Of a stretch of 64,000 nt of DNA, positions 35,838 to 43,276 are shown in pieces. How positions within the stretch are numbered: position 1 is the stretch's first letter; every line of letters begins with the position of its first letter. Position numbers and translations under genes: made by a program. Source of the stretch: Sphingorhabdus sp. Alg231-15 (GTDB lineage Bacteria > Pseudomonadota > Alphaproteobacteria > Sphingomonadales > Sphingomonadaceae); the NCBI RefSeq assembly GCF_900149705.1, contig NZ_LT703001.1, forward strand, positions 2,294,001 to 2,358,000, read 5' to 3'. The notes under the pieces were generated by a model that did no database searches, was not told the origin of the DNA, and worked only from the letters and a program-made list of their open reading frames with translations.

Positions 35838-35913
35838 AGGGGTGTAGCTCAGATGGTAGAGCGTCGGTCTCCAAAACCGAAGGCCCACGGTTCGATCCCG
35901 TGCGCCCCTGCCA
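35838..35913 (+). tRNA. tRNA-Trp (anticodon CCA)
   Basis: Acceptor AGGGGTG pairs with the 3' side CGCCCCT, with a G-U pair, and the anticodon loop CTCCAAA with CCA is flanked by CGGT/ACCG. The T loop TTCGATC and encoded 3' CCA are present. In many alphaproteobacteria this gene lies just upstream of secE-nusG; here secE is 3.9 kb away. Confidence 0.97.
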
Positions 35914-35944
35914 CTTTTTTCTAAATATATGGCAGTCTCGCAAT

Positions 35945-36334
35945 ATGACGCAGTTTATCTCCGCTATCTCATTGATTGTACCGGATTATGATCAGGCTAT
36001 TGGTTTTTATGTCGGGCTAATGGGCTTTGATCTTATTGAAGATACTCAGCTTTCGGAAGATAAACGCTGGGTTCTGGTGGCCCCTCCGGGCAGCACGGAA
36101 ACACGGCTGTTGCTCGCCAAAGCTAGCAATGAAGCACAGGAAGAAGTGATCGGCGAGCAAGCCGGCAACCGGGTATTCCTGTTTCTGGAAACCTATGATT
36201 TTGATACGGATTTTGCCCTGATGGAGCGTGCCGGCATCGATATCATCGAAGAGCCGCGAGTCGAAAGCTATGGCAAGGTAGTCGTCTTTCGTGACCCGTT
36301 CGGTAACAAATGGGACCTGATCGAGCGTCACTAA
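35945..36334 (+). CDS. VOC-superfamily (glyoxalase-like) protein
   Basis: 129 residues of the vicinal-oxygen-chelate fold: 'LIVPDYDQAIGFYVG', 'RWVLVAPPGSTETRLLLAK' and 'VVFRDPFGNKWDLIERH'. Family members bind a divalent metal and act as glyoxalases, dioxygenases or resistance proteins; the substrate is unknown. It is 31 bp downstream of tRNA-Trp and begins the accessory block. The frame before this ATG runs back into the tRNA and is rejected. Confidence 0.85.
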   Translation: MTQFISAISLIVPDYDQAIGFYVGLMGFDLIEDTQLSEDKRWVLVAPPGSTETRLLLAKASNEAQEEVIGEQAGNRVFLFLETYDFDTDFALMERAGIDIIEEPRVESYGKVVVFRDPFGNKWDLIERH

Positions 36335-36337
36335 GGG

Positions 36338-36976
36338 CTATCGCTCAATATCCAGAGCGCCTGCAATCATACCCCAAATCTGATGCGTTAATATTGCGGG
36401 ATCGGGCCGGGGCTTCATTCCCATGGCATGCATGATCCCGCCGCGCATGGCACCCGTGATTGCCGCTCCCGCAATAGCCGGATCGATATGCTGGCCGATA
36501 TCGCCGCGCTTGATGCCGGAACCGATATTCCGCGTGGCCATTTCGATCATCTCTTCATGGCGCGCGGACTCGACAGCTGCAACCTGGTTGGTATGGGCCA
36601 TCTTGCCAAGGATGACCGGGGCCATGGGATCATTGTAGAGGAATTCTACAGCTGCCATCAGCCGGTCTTTTTCCCGCACACCCCAGTTTATATCGGGATC
36701 AATATACTGGTTCACAACGGCATTATAGCGATCATAGAAAGCATCGATAATCGCCCCCAGCATGCCCGATTTAGAACCGAAATAATGATAGGCGAGACCG
36801 ACGGAGACATCAGCCTTCTCCGCCACCTGACCCATTTCCAGATCACCTTCGCCTTCGCGCAAGATGGCTTCGGCAGCTGCCAATATCTTTGCCGCGCGCA
36901 TCACTTTGCGATCCGGCTTTTCAATTGCTTTTGCTTGTCCTGACATCTGCTCTCGATCCTCTAGCGGCTTGCTCAT
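36338..36976 (-). CDS. TetR-family repressor of the divergent cassette
   Basis: 212 residues. The N-terminal HTH ('AAEAILREGEGDLEMGQVAE', 'KADVSVGLAYHYFGSKSGML') is followed by a helical ligand domain. It is divergent from the PhyH gene, and the gap between them contains a perfect 24-bp palindrome, so autoregulation and control of the PhyH-SnoaL-isomerase operon is the expected model. It is convergent with the VOC gene (stops three bases apart). The ligand is unknown. Confidence 0.9.
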   Translation of the reverse strand: MSKPLEDREQMSGQAKAIEKPDRKVMRAAKILAAAEAILREGEGDLEMGQVAEKADVSVGLAYHYFGSKSGMLGAIIDAFYDRYNAVVNQYIDPDINWGVREKDRLMAAVEFLYNDPMAPVILGKMAHTNQVAAVESARHEEMIEMATRNIGSGIKRGDIGQHIDPAIAGAAITGAMRGGIMHAMGMKPRPDPAILTHQIWGMIAGALDIER

Positions 36977-37004
36977 TCAACAAGTGCCATCTGCTCTATG
37001 GCAA

Positions 37005-37028
37005 TTTTGAATTGAATTCAATTCAAAA
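37005..37028. promoter_or_regulatory. Perfect 24-bp palindrome, probable TetR operator
   Basis: The sequence is TTTTGAATTGAA followed by its exact complement in reverse, centred on GAATTC. It lies 28 bases upstream of the TetR start and 42 bases upstream of the PhyH start, overlapping where both promoters should be. The symmetry is seen directly; repressor binding is inferred from the context. Confidence 0.8.
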
Positions 37029-37073
37029 CCTGATTATCTGCTACAGTGAGATTGATTCGCTGAGGAGGCCATG

Positions 37074-37967
37074 ATGAATGTCGCGAGCACCATTGAAACG
37101 AACGATGCCGACCTGACGCCCTATCTGAACGGGCGCAGCTTCGAGGACATGTGGCAGCAGTTTCAGGACGAAGGCTATGTGATCTTTGAAAACGTGCTGA
37201 CGCCTGAAGAGTTGGAGACACAGCGGGCTGCACTCAAACCATGGATTGATGCCGATATTCGTGGCCGCAATAACTTCGAGGGATCACAGTCCAACCGCAT
37301 CTATGCCATGCTCGACAAGGATCCTGTTTTTGGCGACTTGATATCACACCCCTTGCAACTGGCTTTTGCCGAACGAGAATTGGGCGCAAGTGTGTTGCTT
37401 TACGCCAGCCTCGCGATCAATCTGCATCCCGGTGAAACCCCGCAACCCTGGCATTTTGATGACAGTCATTGCGGCCTTGCCCGTCCACGCGAGCCGCTCT
37501 CCATGTCAACATTCTGGTCGATCACCGACATGACGGACGACAATGGAGCCACCGAGATCATTCCGGGCAGTCACAAATGGGGTGACGAACAGCCTGACGG
37601 CGCGAATAGCGCTAATGATTTTGTAACCGGGCGGATTGATGGGGATGCCAAAAGCACGGGCAATCATATGCAAGCGATCAAAGCGACCATGCCAGCCGGA
37701 TCATTGATGATCGCCAAGGGCACTCTCTGGCATCGGGGCGGCGGCAATGATTCCGATGCGCCTCGCCTGATCGTCACGCCGCAATTTTGCAGAGGTTGGT
37801 GCCGGCCGCTGGAACAGCAAACCCTGGCAGTGTCGCCGGAGAAAGTGGCCAAAATGCCAAAGCGCGTGCAGGAACTGCTCGGCTATAATATCCATTTGCC
37901 GTTCATGGGTTATGTCGATGGCATGCATCCATCGAAGCTGTTACAGTCCGGCCGACATGCCAAGTGA
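37074..37967 (+). CDS. Phytanoyl-CoA dioxygenase (PhyH) family protein
   Basis: 297 residues. The iron-binding facial triad is visible: HxD in 'PWHFDDSHCGLAR' (about residue 126) and the second His in 'LWHRGGGNDSDAPRL' (about 219) with the Arg for 2-oxoglutarate just after. PhyH proteins hydroxylate, demethylate or halogenate diverse substrates using Fe(II) and 2-oxoglutarate. It is the first gene of the cassette under the divergent TetR palindrome. The ATG at 37074 is preferred to that at 37071 because GAGGAGG then lies five bases upstream. It overlaps the next gene by 11 bases. Confidence 0.87.
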   Translation: MNVASTIETNDADLTPYLNGRSFEDMWQQFQDEGYVIFENVLTPEELETQRAALKPWIDADIRGRNNFEGSQSNRIYAMLDKDPVFGDLISHPLQLAFAERELGASVLLYASLAINLHPGETPQPWHFDDSHCGLARPREPLSMSTFWSITDMTDDNGATEIIPGSHKWGDEQPDGANSANDFVTGRIDGDAKSTGNHMQAIKATMPAGSLMIAKGTLWHRGGGNDSDAPRLIVTPQFCRGWCRPLEQQTLAVSPEKVAKMPKRVQELLGYNIHLPFMGYVDGMHPSKLLQSGRHAK

Positions 37968-38412
37968 CCATGAACTGATCCAGAATCTCTACGCAGCCTA
38001 TTGTTTTACCGTTGATCGCGGATCAGCGGAAGATATAGCCGCCTGTTTTTGGGACGATTGCTATCTGAACTTTGGTGGCAACATCCATGAAGGCGCGGAT
38101 GCAGCACGTATTGGATTTGCCAAATGGATCACCAAGATGCGCGATCCGGTCAAGGGATTGCGCCACTGTCTCTACTCGCCGCTTATCACCGTTGATGGCA
38201 ACCGCGCCAATGCTGAAGCCTATTATGATGCCGATGGACATGCCGGTCGAAAAGGCAAACCGATACAGCTTCGCGGTCTTTATCGCAGCACACTCGAGAA
38301 GCGCGCCAATGCAACAGGAACATATGAATGGCGCTTCCTGAAACATGAAGTGCAAATTTGGCCTTCCATCCGCGATCATTCCGCGCCCACCGGGCAGGAG
38401 GCGCAGGTTTGA
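37957..38412 (+). CDS. SnoaL-like/NTF2-fold protein
   Basis: 151 residues. The cone-shaped NTF2 fold is suggested by 'LIQNLYAAYCFTVDRGSAED', 'FWDDCYLNFGGNIHEG', 'GLRHCLYSPLITVDGNRANA' and the C-terminal 'YEWRFLKHEVQIWP'. Related proteins are isomerases, dehydratases, cyclases or small dioxygenase partners in aromatic and steroid catabolism. The ATG at 37957 overlaps the PhyH end by 11 bases, and its own stop overlaps the next start (TTGA), so the operon is tightly coupled. Confidence 0.82.
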   Translation: MPSDHELIQNLYAAYCFTVDRGSAEDIAACFWDDCYLNFGGNIHEGADAARIGFAKWITKMRDPVKGLRHCLYSPLITVDGNRANAEAYYDADGHAGRKGKPIQLRGLYRSTLEKRANATGTYEWRFLKHEVQIWPSIRDHSAPTGQEAQV

Positions 38413-39116
38413 ACGCGCTTGAGAGTGACGCGCCGCTAATTGTCTTTGTCGACATCAAGAGCCCCTATGCCTTTGCTGCGATCGGGCCAACTCTGGCTTT
38501 AGAGGCGGAACTGGAGTTGCGGTTTGATTGGCGGCCGCTGACGCTCGATATTCCGAGTTATCTGGGATCAGCACGCAAAAGCAAAGGCAAGGTGGTCGAA
38601 AGCACCCGTAGTTCCAATCAATGGAGTTGGGTAAAATATGCCTATCGCGATGCCCGCCGATATGTAGAACGCCAGGGATATATGCTTAAGGGCACGGAGA
38701 AGATCTGGGATTCCTCAATTCCCAATATCGCGATATTGTGGGTGATGCAGACAGACCGTGAACGGCTCGGGGAGTATTTTGCGGCCGTCTATCCGTCCTT
38801 TTGGCGGCGGGAATTGGATATCGAAGATATGGCTGTGGTCGAGACTTGTCTGGAACAGGCCGGAATCGATTCGCGCGGTTTTGCCGAGTTTGCGCGAGGG
38901 GAGGGCCGCAGACAGCATGACAAGCTTCAGCCCCAGCTTCATCCCGGCGGTATATATGGCGTGCCCACTTATGTGATCGACAATGTCATCCTGTTTGGCC
39001 GCGAACATTTGCCCTATATTCGTTGGCATTTGAAGGGACGGAAAGGACCAGCACCTGACATTGCTTATGAGATTGACGATCTTCAAGCTGGTATTGTGGG
39101 AGCAGCACCATGTTGA
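38409..39116 (+). CDS. HCCA isomerase/DsbA-like (GST kappa fold) protein 1
   Basis: 235 residues. The thioredoxin-fold start 'VFVDIKSPYAFAAIGP' carries the Ser of 2-hydroxychromene-2-carboxylate isomerases and kappa GSTs; 'YGVPTYVIDNVILFGREHLP' is the conserved end with cis-Pro. Known relatives isomerise naphthalene-pathway intermediates using glutathione. The start is a TTG at 38409: no ATG lies nearby, AGGAGG is nine bases upstream, and TTG overlaps the preceding stop. It overlaps the next gene by seven bases. Confidence 0.87.
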   Translation: MNALESDAPLIVFVDIKSPYAFAAIGPTLALEAELELRFDWRPLTLDIPSYLGSARKSKGKVVESTRSSNQWSWVKYAYRDARRYVERQGYMLKGTEKIWDSSIPNIAILWVMQTDRERLGEYFAAVYPSFWRRELDIEDMAVVETCLEQAGIDSRGFAEFARGEGRRQHDKLQPQLHPGGIYGVPTYVIDNVILFGREHLPYIRWHLKGRKGPAPDIAYEIDDLQAGIVGAAPC

Positions 39117-39685
39117 CCCTCTATATCGATTTCAAATCCGCCGCTTCTTACCTAGCGCTTGAGCCGACATTGGAGCTGGCACGCGAAACCGGCATTGTTA
39201 TCGACTGGCGTCCGTTCTCAGCCCGGCCTTTTTTTGTGCCAGAGGAACAAAGCGATGAGACGGTTGGCGAACGTCATCGCCGCGTCCGTGCCGCGGCGCA
39301 GCGGGACATTCATTTGCATTATGCAGCTTTGCAAGGCAGGGACATGCGCTTTGCTGAAGCACCTGCCGGGTCCGATGCCGCATTGGCCGCATTGACTTTG
39401 ATGGATGGCGATCCATTGCCGTTCCTGCGTGCGGCCTTCGCTGCCTATTGGACCGAACAAATGGATTTAGCCGATGAAACGGTTGTCGAATCGCTGCTGC
39501 ACTCTGTCGGCATCGACCGACTGGATTGGGGGCCGGCCCGCGCAAAACTGGCGGTAATCCGTGCCCAAGCGGAGGAATCGGGAATTTTTGAAGCCCCCTC
39601 CTATCTGATTGCTGATCAGCTTTTTCTGGGCCGCGAACATTTGCCCTGGATACGGTCCTTGATCGCCGCCGAGCAGCGCGACTAA
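39110..39685 (+). CDS. HCCA isomerase/DsbA-like (GST kappa fold) protein 2
   Basis: 191 residues, the same fold as the preceding gene but shorter and divergent: 'LYIDFKSAASYLALEPTLEL' at the start and 'FEAPSYLIADQLFLGREHLP' near the end. The shared closing motif 'LFGREHLP/LFLGREHLP' suggests tandem duplication followed by change. The Ser of the first motif is kept, but the following Pro is Ala. Two such isomerases acting together, or as a heterodimer, is an inference. This ends the cassette; secE begins 145 bp later. Confidence 0.85.
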   Translation: MLTLYIDFKSAASYLALEPTLELARETGIVIDWRPFSARPFFVPEEQSDETVGERHRRVRAAAQRDIHLHYAALQGRDMRFAEAPAGSDAALAALTLMDGDPLPFLRAAFAAYWTEQMDLADETVVESLLHSVGIDRLDWGPARAKLAVIRAQAEESGIFEAPSYLIADQLFLGREHLPWIRSLIAAEQRD

Positions 39686-39830
39686 ATCCCACTCTTTTCT
39701 TGCGGAATCGGGAATCACCGGCTAAAGGGCTGGTTCTTTCCGAAATCATGCATATATCCGATCCCAGTCGACAGACTGACACCCGGAGTTTATGCCGGGT
39801 TTGGGGAAAAGTAATTTTAGGAATCGAACC

Positions 39831-40034
39831 ATGGCGAAAGTCAATCCCGGCGAATTTATGCGGCAAGTCCGCGCCGAAAACAGCAAGGTTGTCTGGCCGA
39901 CATGGCCCGATACGGTCCGTACCGCGATCATGGTGCTGATCATGACGACGATCTTGGGACTGTTTTTCCTGGCCATCGATTCGGTTTTCAACGGGGTGGT
40001 CGGTTGGCTGCTTGGGATGGCAAAGGGCGGATAA
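39831..40034 (+). CDS. secE: Preprotein translocase subunit SecE
   Basis: 67 residues with a charged N-terminus ('FMRQVRAENSKVVWPTWPDT') and one C-terminal membrane helix ('TAIMVLIMTTILGLFFLAI'), the short SecE of alphaproteobacteria. It is an essential part of the SecYEG channel. The ATG at 39831 is used; the in-frame extension to 39792 lies in the leader and is rejected. A small hairpin (ACCCGG/CCGGGT, near 39781-39800) sits in the leader. nusG follows. Confidence 0.95.
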   Translation: MAKVNPGEFMRQVRAENSKVVWPTWPDTVRTAIMVLIMTTILGLFFLAIDSVFNGVVGWLLGMAKGG

Positions 40035-40070
40035 GCGCTCCGAAACGCAATTTAGAACAGGTTATTATAG

Positions 40071-40604
40071 ATGGCACGCTGGTATATTATTCACGCTTAT
40101 TCAGGCTTTGAGCATAAGGTCAAAGAAGCCATTGAGGCGGATGCCAAGCGCCTAGGTCTGGAAGGGCTGGTCGAAGAGATCGAGGTCCCGACCGAAACCG
40201 TCACTGAAGTGCGTCGCGGCAAGAAAGTCCAGTCGGAGCGGAAATTCTTCCCCGGCTATGTGCTTGCCAAATTGCAGATGACTGATGACGTTTATCACTT
40301 GGTCAAGGATCAGCCGAAAGTTACCGGTTTCCTGGGTACGACCAAGCCGCAAGCGATTAGCGAAGCCGAAGCAGCGCGCATCCTCAACACCAAAGAGGAA
40401 GCGGCCAACGCGCCGAAACAGCGGATCACCGTCAACTACGAAATTGGCGATCAGATCAAGGTGCTGGACGGTCCGTTTGCCAGCTTTAACGGCATTGTCG
40501 AAGAACTGGATTTCGAGAAAAACCGGGTCAAGGTATCGGTATCGATATTTGGCCGCGCAACTCCTGTCGAGCTTGACTTTGAACAGGTAGAAGTCGCGAA
40601 ATAA
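40071..40604 (+). CDS. nusG: Transcription termination/antitermination protein NusG
   Basis: 177 residues: an NGN domain starting 'ARWYIIHAYSGFEHKVKEAI' with 'FFPGYVLAKLQMTDDVYHLV', and a C-terminal KOW domain ('IGDQIKVLDGPFASFNGIVE'). NusG binds RNA polymerase and links it to Rho or ribosomes. It follows secE by 36 bases. The intergenic stretch before rplK (153 bp) is rich in hairpins. Confidence 0.97.
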   Translation: MARWYIIHAYSGFEHKVKEAIEADAKRLGLEGLVEEIEVPTETVTEVRRGKKVQSERKFFPGYVLAKLQMTDDVYHLVKDQPKVTGFLGTTKPQAISEAEAARILNTKEEAANAPKQRITVNYEIGDQIKVLDGPFASFNGIVEELDFEKNRVKVSVSIFGRATPVELDFEQVEVAK

Positions 40605-40757
40605 GAGATTTGGTGGCTTGCCACCGGATAGACCCCAGCGGCTTTGAGCCGCTGGATCACCAATGCGGGAGGATGATTTTCGGATCATCTGTTTGACCGC
40701 TTAATTTGCGGAACAAGGCAATTTCGTCTCGTTCCAATAGAATGAAAGGACAGCCAA
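40605..40757 (+). promoter_or_regulatory. Structured nusG-rplK intergenic leader
   Basis: At least three hairpins: GGTGGC-TT-GCCACC near 40611, the 9-bp CCAGCGGCT-TTG-AGCCGCTGG at 40635-40655, and GATGAT/GATCATC near 40670. The stretch is too long for a simple spacer and lies before the L11/L1 genes, where in E. coli ribosomal protein L1 represses its own mRNA. Whether it holds a promoter, terminator or L1 site needs an experiment. Confidence 0.5.
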
Positions 40758-41189
40758 ATGGCTAAAAAAATTGATGGCTATATCAATTTGCAAGTACCTG
40801 CCGGTATTGCAAATCCATCCCCGCCAATCGGCCCTGCACTGGGTCAGCGCGGCGTTAACATCATGGAATTCTGTAAGGCGTTTAACGCGGCTACAGACAA
40901 GATGGAAAAAGGCGCACCGATCCCGACCAAGATTACGGTCTATGCGGATCGCAGCTTCACCTTTGAAACCAAGACCCCACCTGCCAGCTATATGATCAAG
41001 AAATTGACCAAGCTGAAAAAAGGTTCTCAGGAGCCTGGCAAGGAAGTCGCTGGTACGATCAAAACGTCACAGCTGAAAGAAATTGCCGAAGCAAAAATGG
41101 CTGATCTCAATGCTAATGACATTGACCAAGCTATGAAAATCATCGCCGGCAGCGCCCGTTCGATGGGCATCGAAGTGGTGGAGGGATAA
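40758..41189 (+). CDS. rplK: 50S ribosomal protein L11
   Basis: 143 residues with '[20 protein letters not shown]' and '[18 protein letters not shown]'. L11 forms the stalk base and GTPase-associated centre. It is followed after four bases by rplA. The ATG is preceded by AAAGGAC. Confidence 0.98.
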   Translation: MAKKIDGYINLQVPAGIANPSPPIGPALGQRGVNIMEFCKAFNAATDKMEKGAPIPTKITVYADRSFTFETKTPPASYMIKKLTKLKKGSQEPGKEVAGTIKTSQLKEIAEAKMADLNANDIDQAMKIIAGSARSMGIEVVEG

Positions 41190-41193
41190 GAAC

Positions 41194-41895
41194 ATGACAA
41201 AACTCTCCAAAAAAGCAAAAGTGATCAACGAGAAAGTCGACCGCGAGAAACTGTACAGCATTGATGAAGCCATCAAGACGCTGAAAGAACTCGCTTCTTC
41301 CTCCAAATTTGATGAAACGTTCGACATCGCTATCAACCTCGGCGTTGATCCACGTCATGCTGACCAGATGGTCCGCGGCGTAATTTCTCTTCCTGCCGGC
41401 ACCGGCAAAGACAGCCGCGTTGCTGTGTTCGCCAAGGACGCGAAAGCGGACGAAGCGAAAGAAGCAGGCGCGGATGTAGTTGGCGCAGAAGATTTGATGG
41501 AAGCCATGCAAGGCGGCGACCTCAACTTCGACCGTGTCATCGCAACCCCGGACATGATGGGTGTTGTTGGCCGTCTCGGTAAGGTTCTCGGCCCCAAAGG
41601 CCTAATGCCGAACCCGAAACTCGGCACGGTGACCCCCAATGTCGCGCAAGCGGTCAAGGACGCCAAGGGCGGCCAGATCGAGTATCGCGTTGAGAAAGCG
41701 GGTATCATCCACAACGGCATCGGCAAAGCGAGCTTCAAGGAAGCAGACCTGCGCAAGAATTTTGATGCCTTGGTCGGCGCGGTTGTCAAGGCCAAGCCAA
41801 CCGGTGCGAAGGGCAGATATGTCAAGAAAATCGGCTTGAGCTCAACCATGGGCCCTGGTTTGAAAATTGATCTGAGCGAGATTGAAGGCGCGTAA
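41194..41895 (+). CDS. rplA: 50S ribosomal protein L1
   Basis: 233 residues, with '[20 protein letters not shown]', '[20 protein letters not shown]' and '[20 protein letters not shown]'. L1 is the mobile stalk protein and often a translational repressor of its operon. In most bacteria rplJ-rplL-rpoB-rpoC follow; here a strong terminator and a convergent outer-membrane gene do. The rplJL-rpoBC genes must be elsewhere. Confidence 0.98.
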   Translation: MTKLSKKAKVINEKVDREKLYSIDEAIKTLKELASSSKFDETFDIAINLGVDPRHADQMVRGVISLPAGTGKDSRVAVFAKDAKADEAKEAGADVVGAEDLMEAMQGGDLNFDRVIATPDMMGVVGRLGKVLGPKGLMPNPKLGTVTPNVAQAVKDAKGGQIEYRVEKAGIIHNGIGKASFKEADLRKNFDALVGAVVKAKPTGAKGRYVKKIGLSSTMGPGLKIDLSEIEGA

Positions 41896-41921
41896 GCCGG
41901 TTGATCACGTCAGAGTGAAGT

Positions 41922-41949
41922 AAAGGCCGGGAGTGATCTCCCGGCCTTT
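41922..41949. terminator. Strong bidirectional terminator after rplA
   Basis: AAAGGCCGGGAG (41922-41933) pairs perfectly with CTCCCGGCCTTT (41938-41949) around TGAT, giving a 12-bp GC-rich stem flanked by A and T runs on each side. It serves rplA on the plus strand and the outer-membrane gene on the minus strand. Confidence 0.9.
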
Positions 41950-41982
41950 CCTATTTGTCGATTGTCCTGCCGGTATCGGCGT

Positions 41983-42753
41983 TCAGAATTTGGCACGCAC
42001 ACCAATGCCAACACCGAAGGACTCAGTGTCATCCCGCAGGCGGGCGTTAAATCCGTCAGCACCACCAGCAATGAACCGCCGGTCAAAATTGCGGCGCCGG
42101 ACATTTGTATACCGGCCTTCCGCAAATATATCGAACGTCTCGCTCGCTTTTACGGTTGCGCCGATAGCGTTGAAGGTCACCAGTCCAGTAGGGTTGCCCC
42201 GCACACCGAATGTGGGAGCGGTCGCTACGCCATTATTGGGGAAATAGTTGATGTTCGCATCGACCACACCAATCCCAATGCCGCTTCCAAAATAGGGAAT
42301 GATTTTCTGATTGGGTGACCAGACAATGTCATTATAGGCGGCCGCCGTTACGGTGAGTTTGCTCAAATCGCCACTGAAATTCTGGTTACCACCATTAAAG
42401 TTGCCACCGCTGACATCTGATTCAGAGTAACCCACTTCCAGCTCAAACCGCGGTTTCAGGAAACTGATCAGTCCTTTTTTGAGTCTATAGCCCACGGCGC
42501 CCCTGATCGCGAAGCCGGTATCATAGCCGACATTGACATTGGCCGGTGCGCCAGCAGCACCTGGTACGCCGACATCCGGATTTTGTGTGCCGACAAAATC
42601 ACTGTCGTTCAGGAAGTCGGCCCCGGCTGTAGCGGAAAGATAAAAGCCTTCCTCCCGTTCATTTTCCGCTTGGGCCTGTGCGGGTGCTGCCAGTGCAAAG
42701 CCGGCCGCGATGGCGGTAATACCGATAGAGGTCAGGATATTTCTTCTGTGCAT
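41983..42753 (-). CDS. Outer membrane beta-barrel protein
   Basis: 256 residues: a signal peptide ('ILTSIGITAIAAGFALA' ending AQA) and a barrel rich in alternating residues with 'GFAIRGAVGYRLKKGLISFL', 'RFELEVGYSESDVSGG' and the final 'GVGIGVRAKF' (terminal Phe). It resembles small OmpA/OmpW-like barrels used as porins or structural proteins; a specific function is not clear. The start is the ATG at 42753, because the longer frame has no signal peptide at its end. It converges on rplA at the terminator. Confidence 0.85.
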   Translation of the reverse strand: MHRRNILTSIGITAIAAGFALAAPAQAQAENEREEGFYLSATAGADFLNDSDFVGTQNPDVGVPGAAGAPANVNVGYDTGFAIRGAVGYRLKKGLISFLKPRFELEVGYSESDVSGGNFNGGNQNFSGDLSKLTVTAAAYNDIVWSPNQKIIPYFGSGIGIGVVDANINYFPNNGVATAPTFGVRGNPTGLVTFNAIGATVKASETFDIFAEGRYTNVRRRNFDRRFIAGGADGFNARLRDDTESFGVGIGVRAKF

Positions 42754-42865
42754 TTTTTTGATTTCTTTCTTTGGCGCGAGAGATGCACCATTAAAGTTGG
42801 GGGACGTCAGCAATTCGGCGACAATCGGTATCTGGTTACACAGGCATCAAGAAAAAGGATGAAAC

Positions 42866-43258
42866 ATGCAGGATAAGATTTATCGTGGCTCTTGTTTGTG
42901 CGGCGCGGTTAGAGTTTCGGTGACCGGTAAACTGGCAAGACCCGACGCCTGTCATTGCTCACAATGCCGCAAGCAAACGGGCCATTACCTGGCCAGCACA
43001 GATGTACTGGAGAGCGCAGTCACGGTTACCGGCGAAGAAAATGTGCGCTGGTATCGATCATCGGAAAAGGCTCGCAGAGGATTCTGTGCCACTTGCGGTT
43101 CAACCCTGTTCTGGGACGCCCGTACACAAGACACAATCGCGGTTGCAATGGGTCTGTTTGACAGACCAACGGATACCACGCTCTGGGGTCATATTTTTAC
43201 CGAAGACAAAGGCGATTATTACGAGATTGCCGACGGCCTTCTGCAAAGAGATCAGTAA
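42866..43258 (+). CDS. GFA (CENP-V) family protein
   Basis: 130 residues with the two zinc sites of the family: 'CLCGAVRVSV' and 'CHCSQCRKQTGHYLAS', then 'FCATCGSTLFWD'. The family was named for glutathione-dependent formaldehyde activation, but many members have no proven activity. No formaldehyde dehydrogenase is adjacent. It is divergent from the outer-membrane gene and converges with pyk. Confidence 0.9.
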   Translation: MQDKIYRGSCLCGAVRVSVTGKLARPDACHCSQCRKQTGHYLASTDVLESAVTVTGEENVRWYRSSEKARRGFCATCGSTLFWDARTQDTIAVAMGLFDRPTDTTLWGHIFTEDKGDYYEIADGLLQRDQ

Positions 43259-43276
43259 ACGGAACGTGTGGAACGG

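Noticed and set aside
35838-39831. Integrated element with attL/attR at tRNA-Trp
   Set aside because: No integrase and no copy of the tRNA 3' end was found between 39.69 and 39.83 kb, so classical tRNA-site integration is not supported.
39198-39866. 222-codon reverse frame opposite the second isomerase gene
   Set aside because: Arg/Pro/Ser-rich shadow; would overlap secE leader with no ribosome site.
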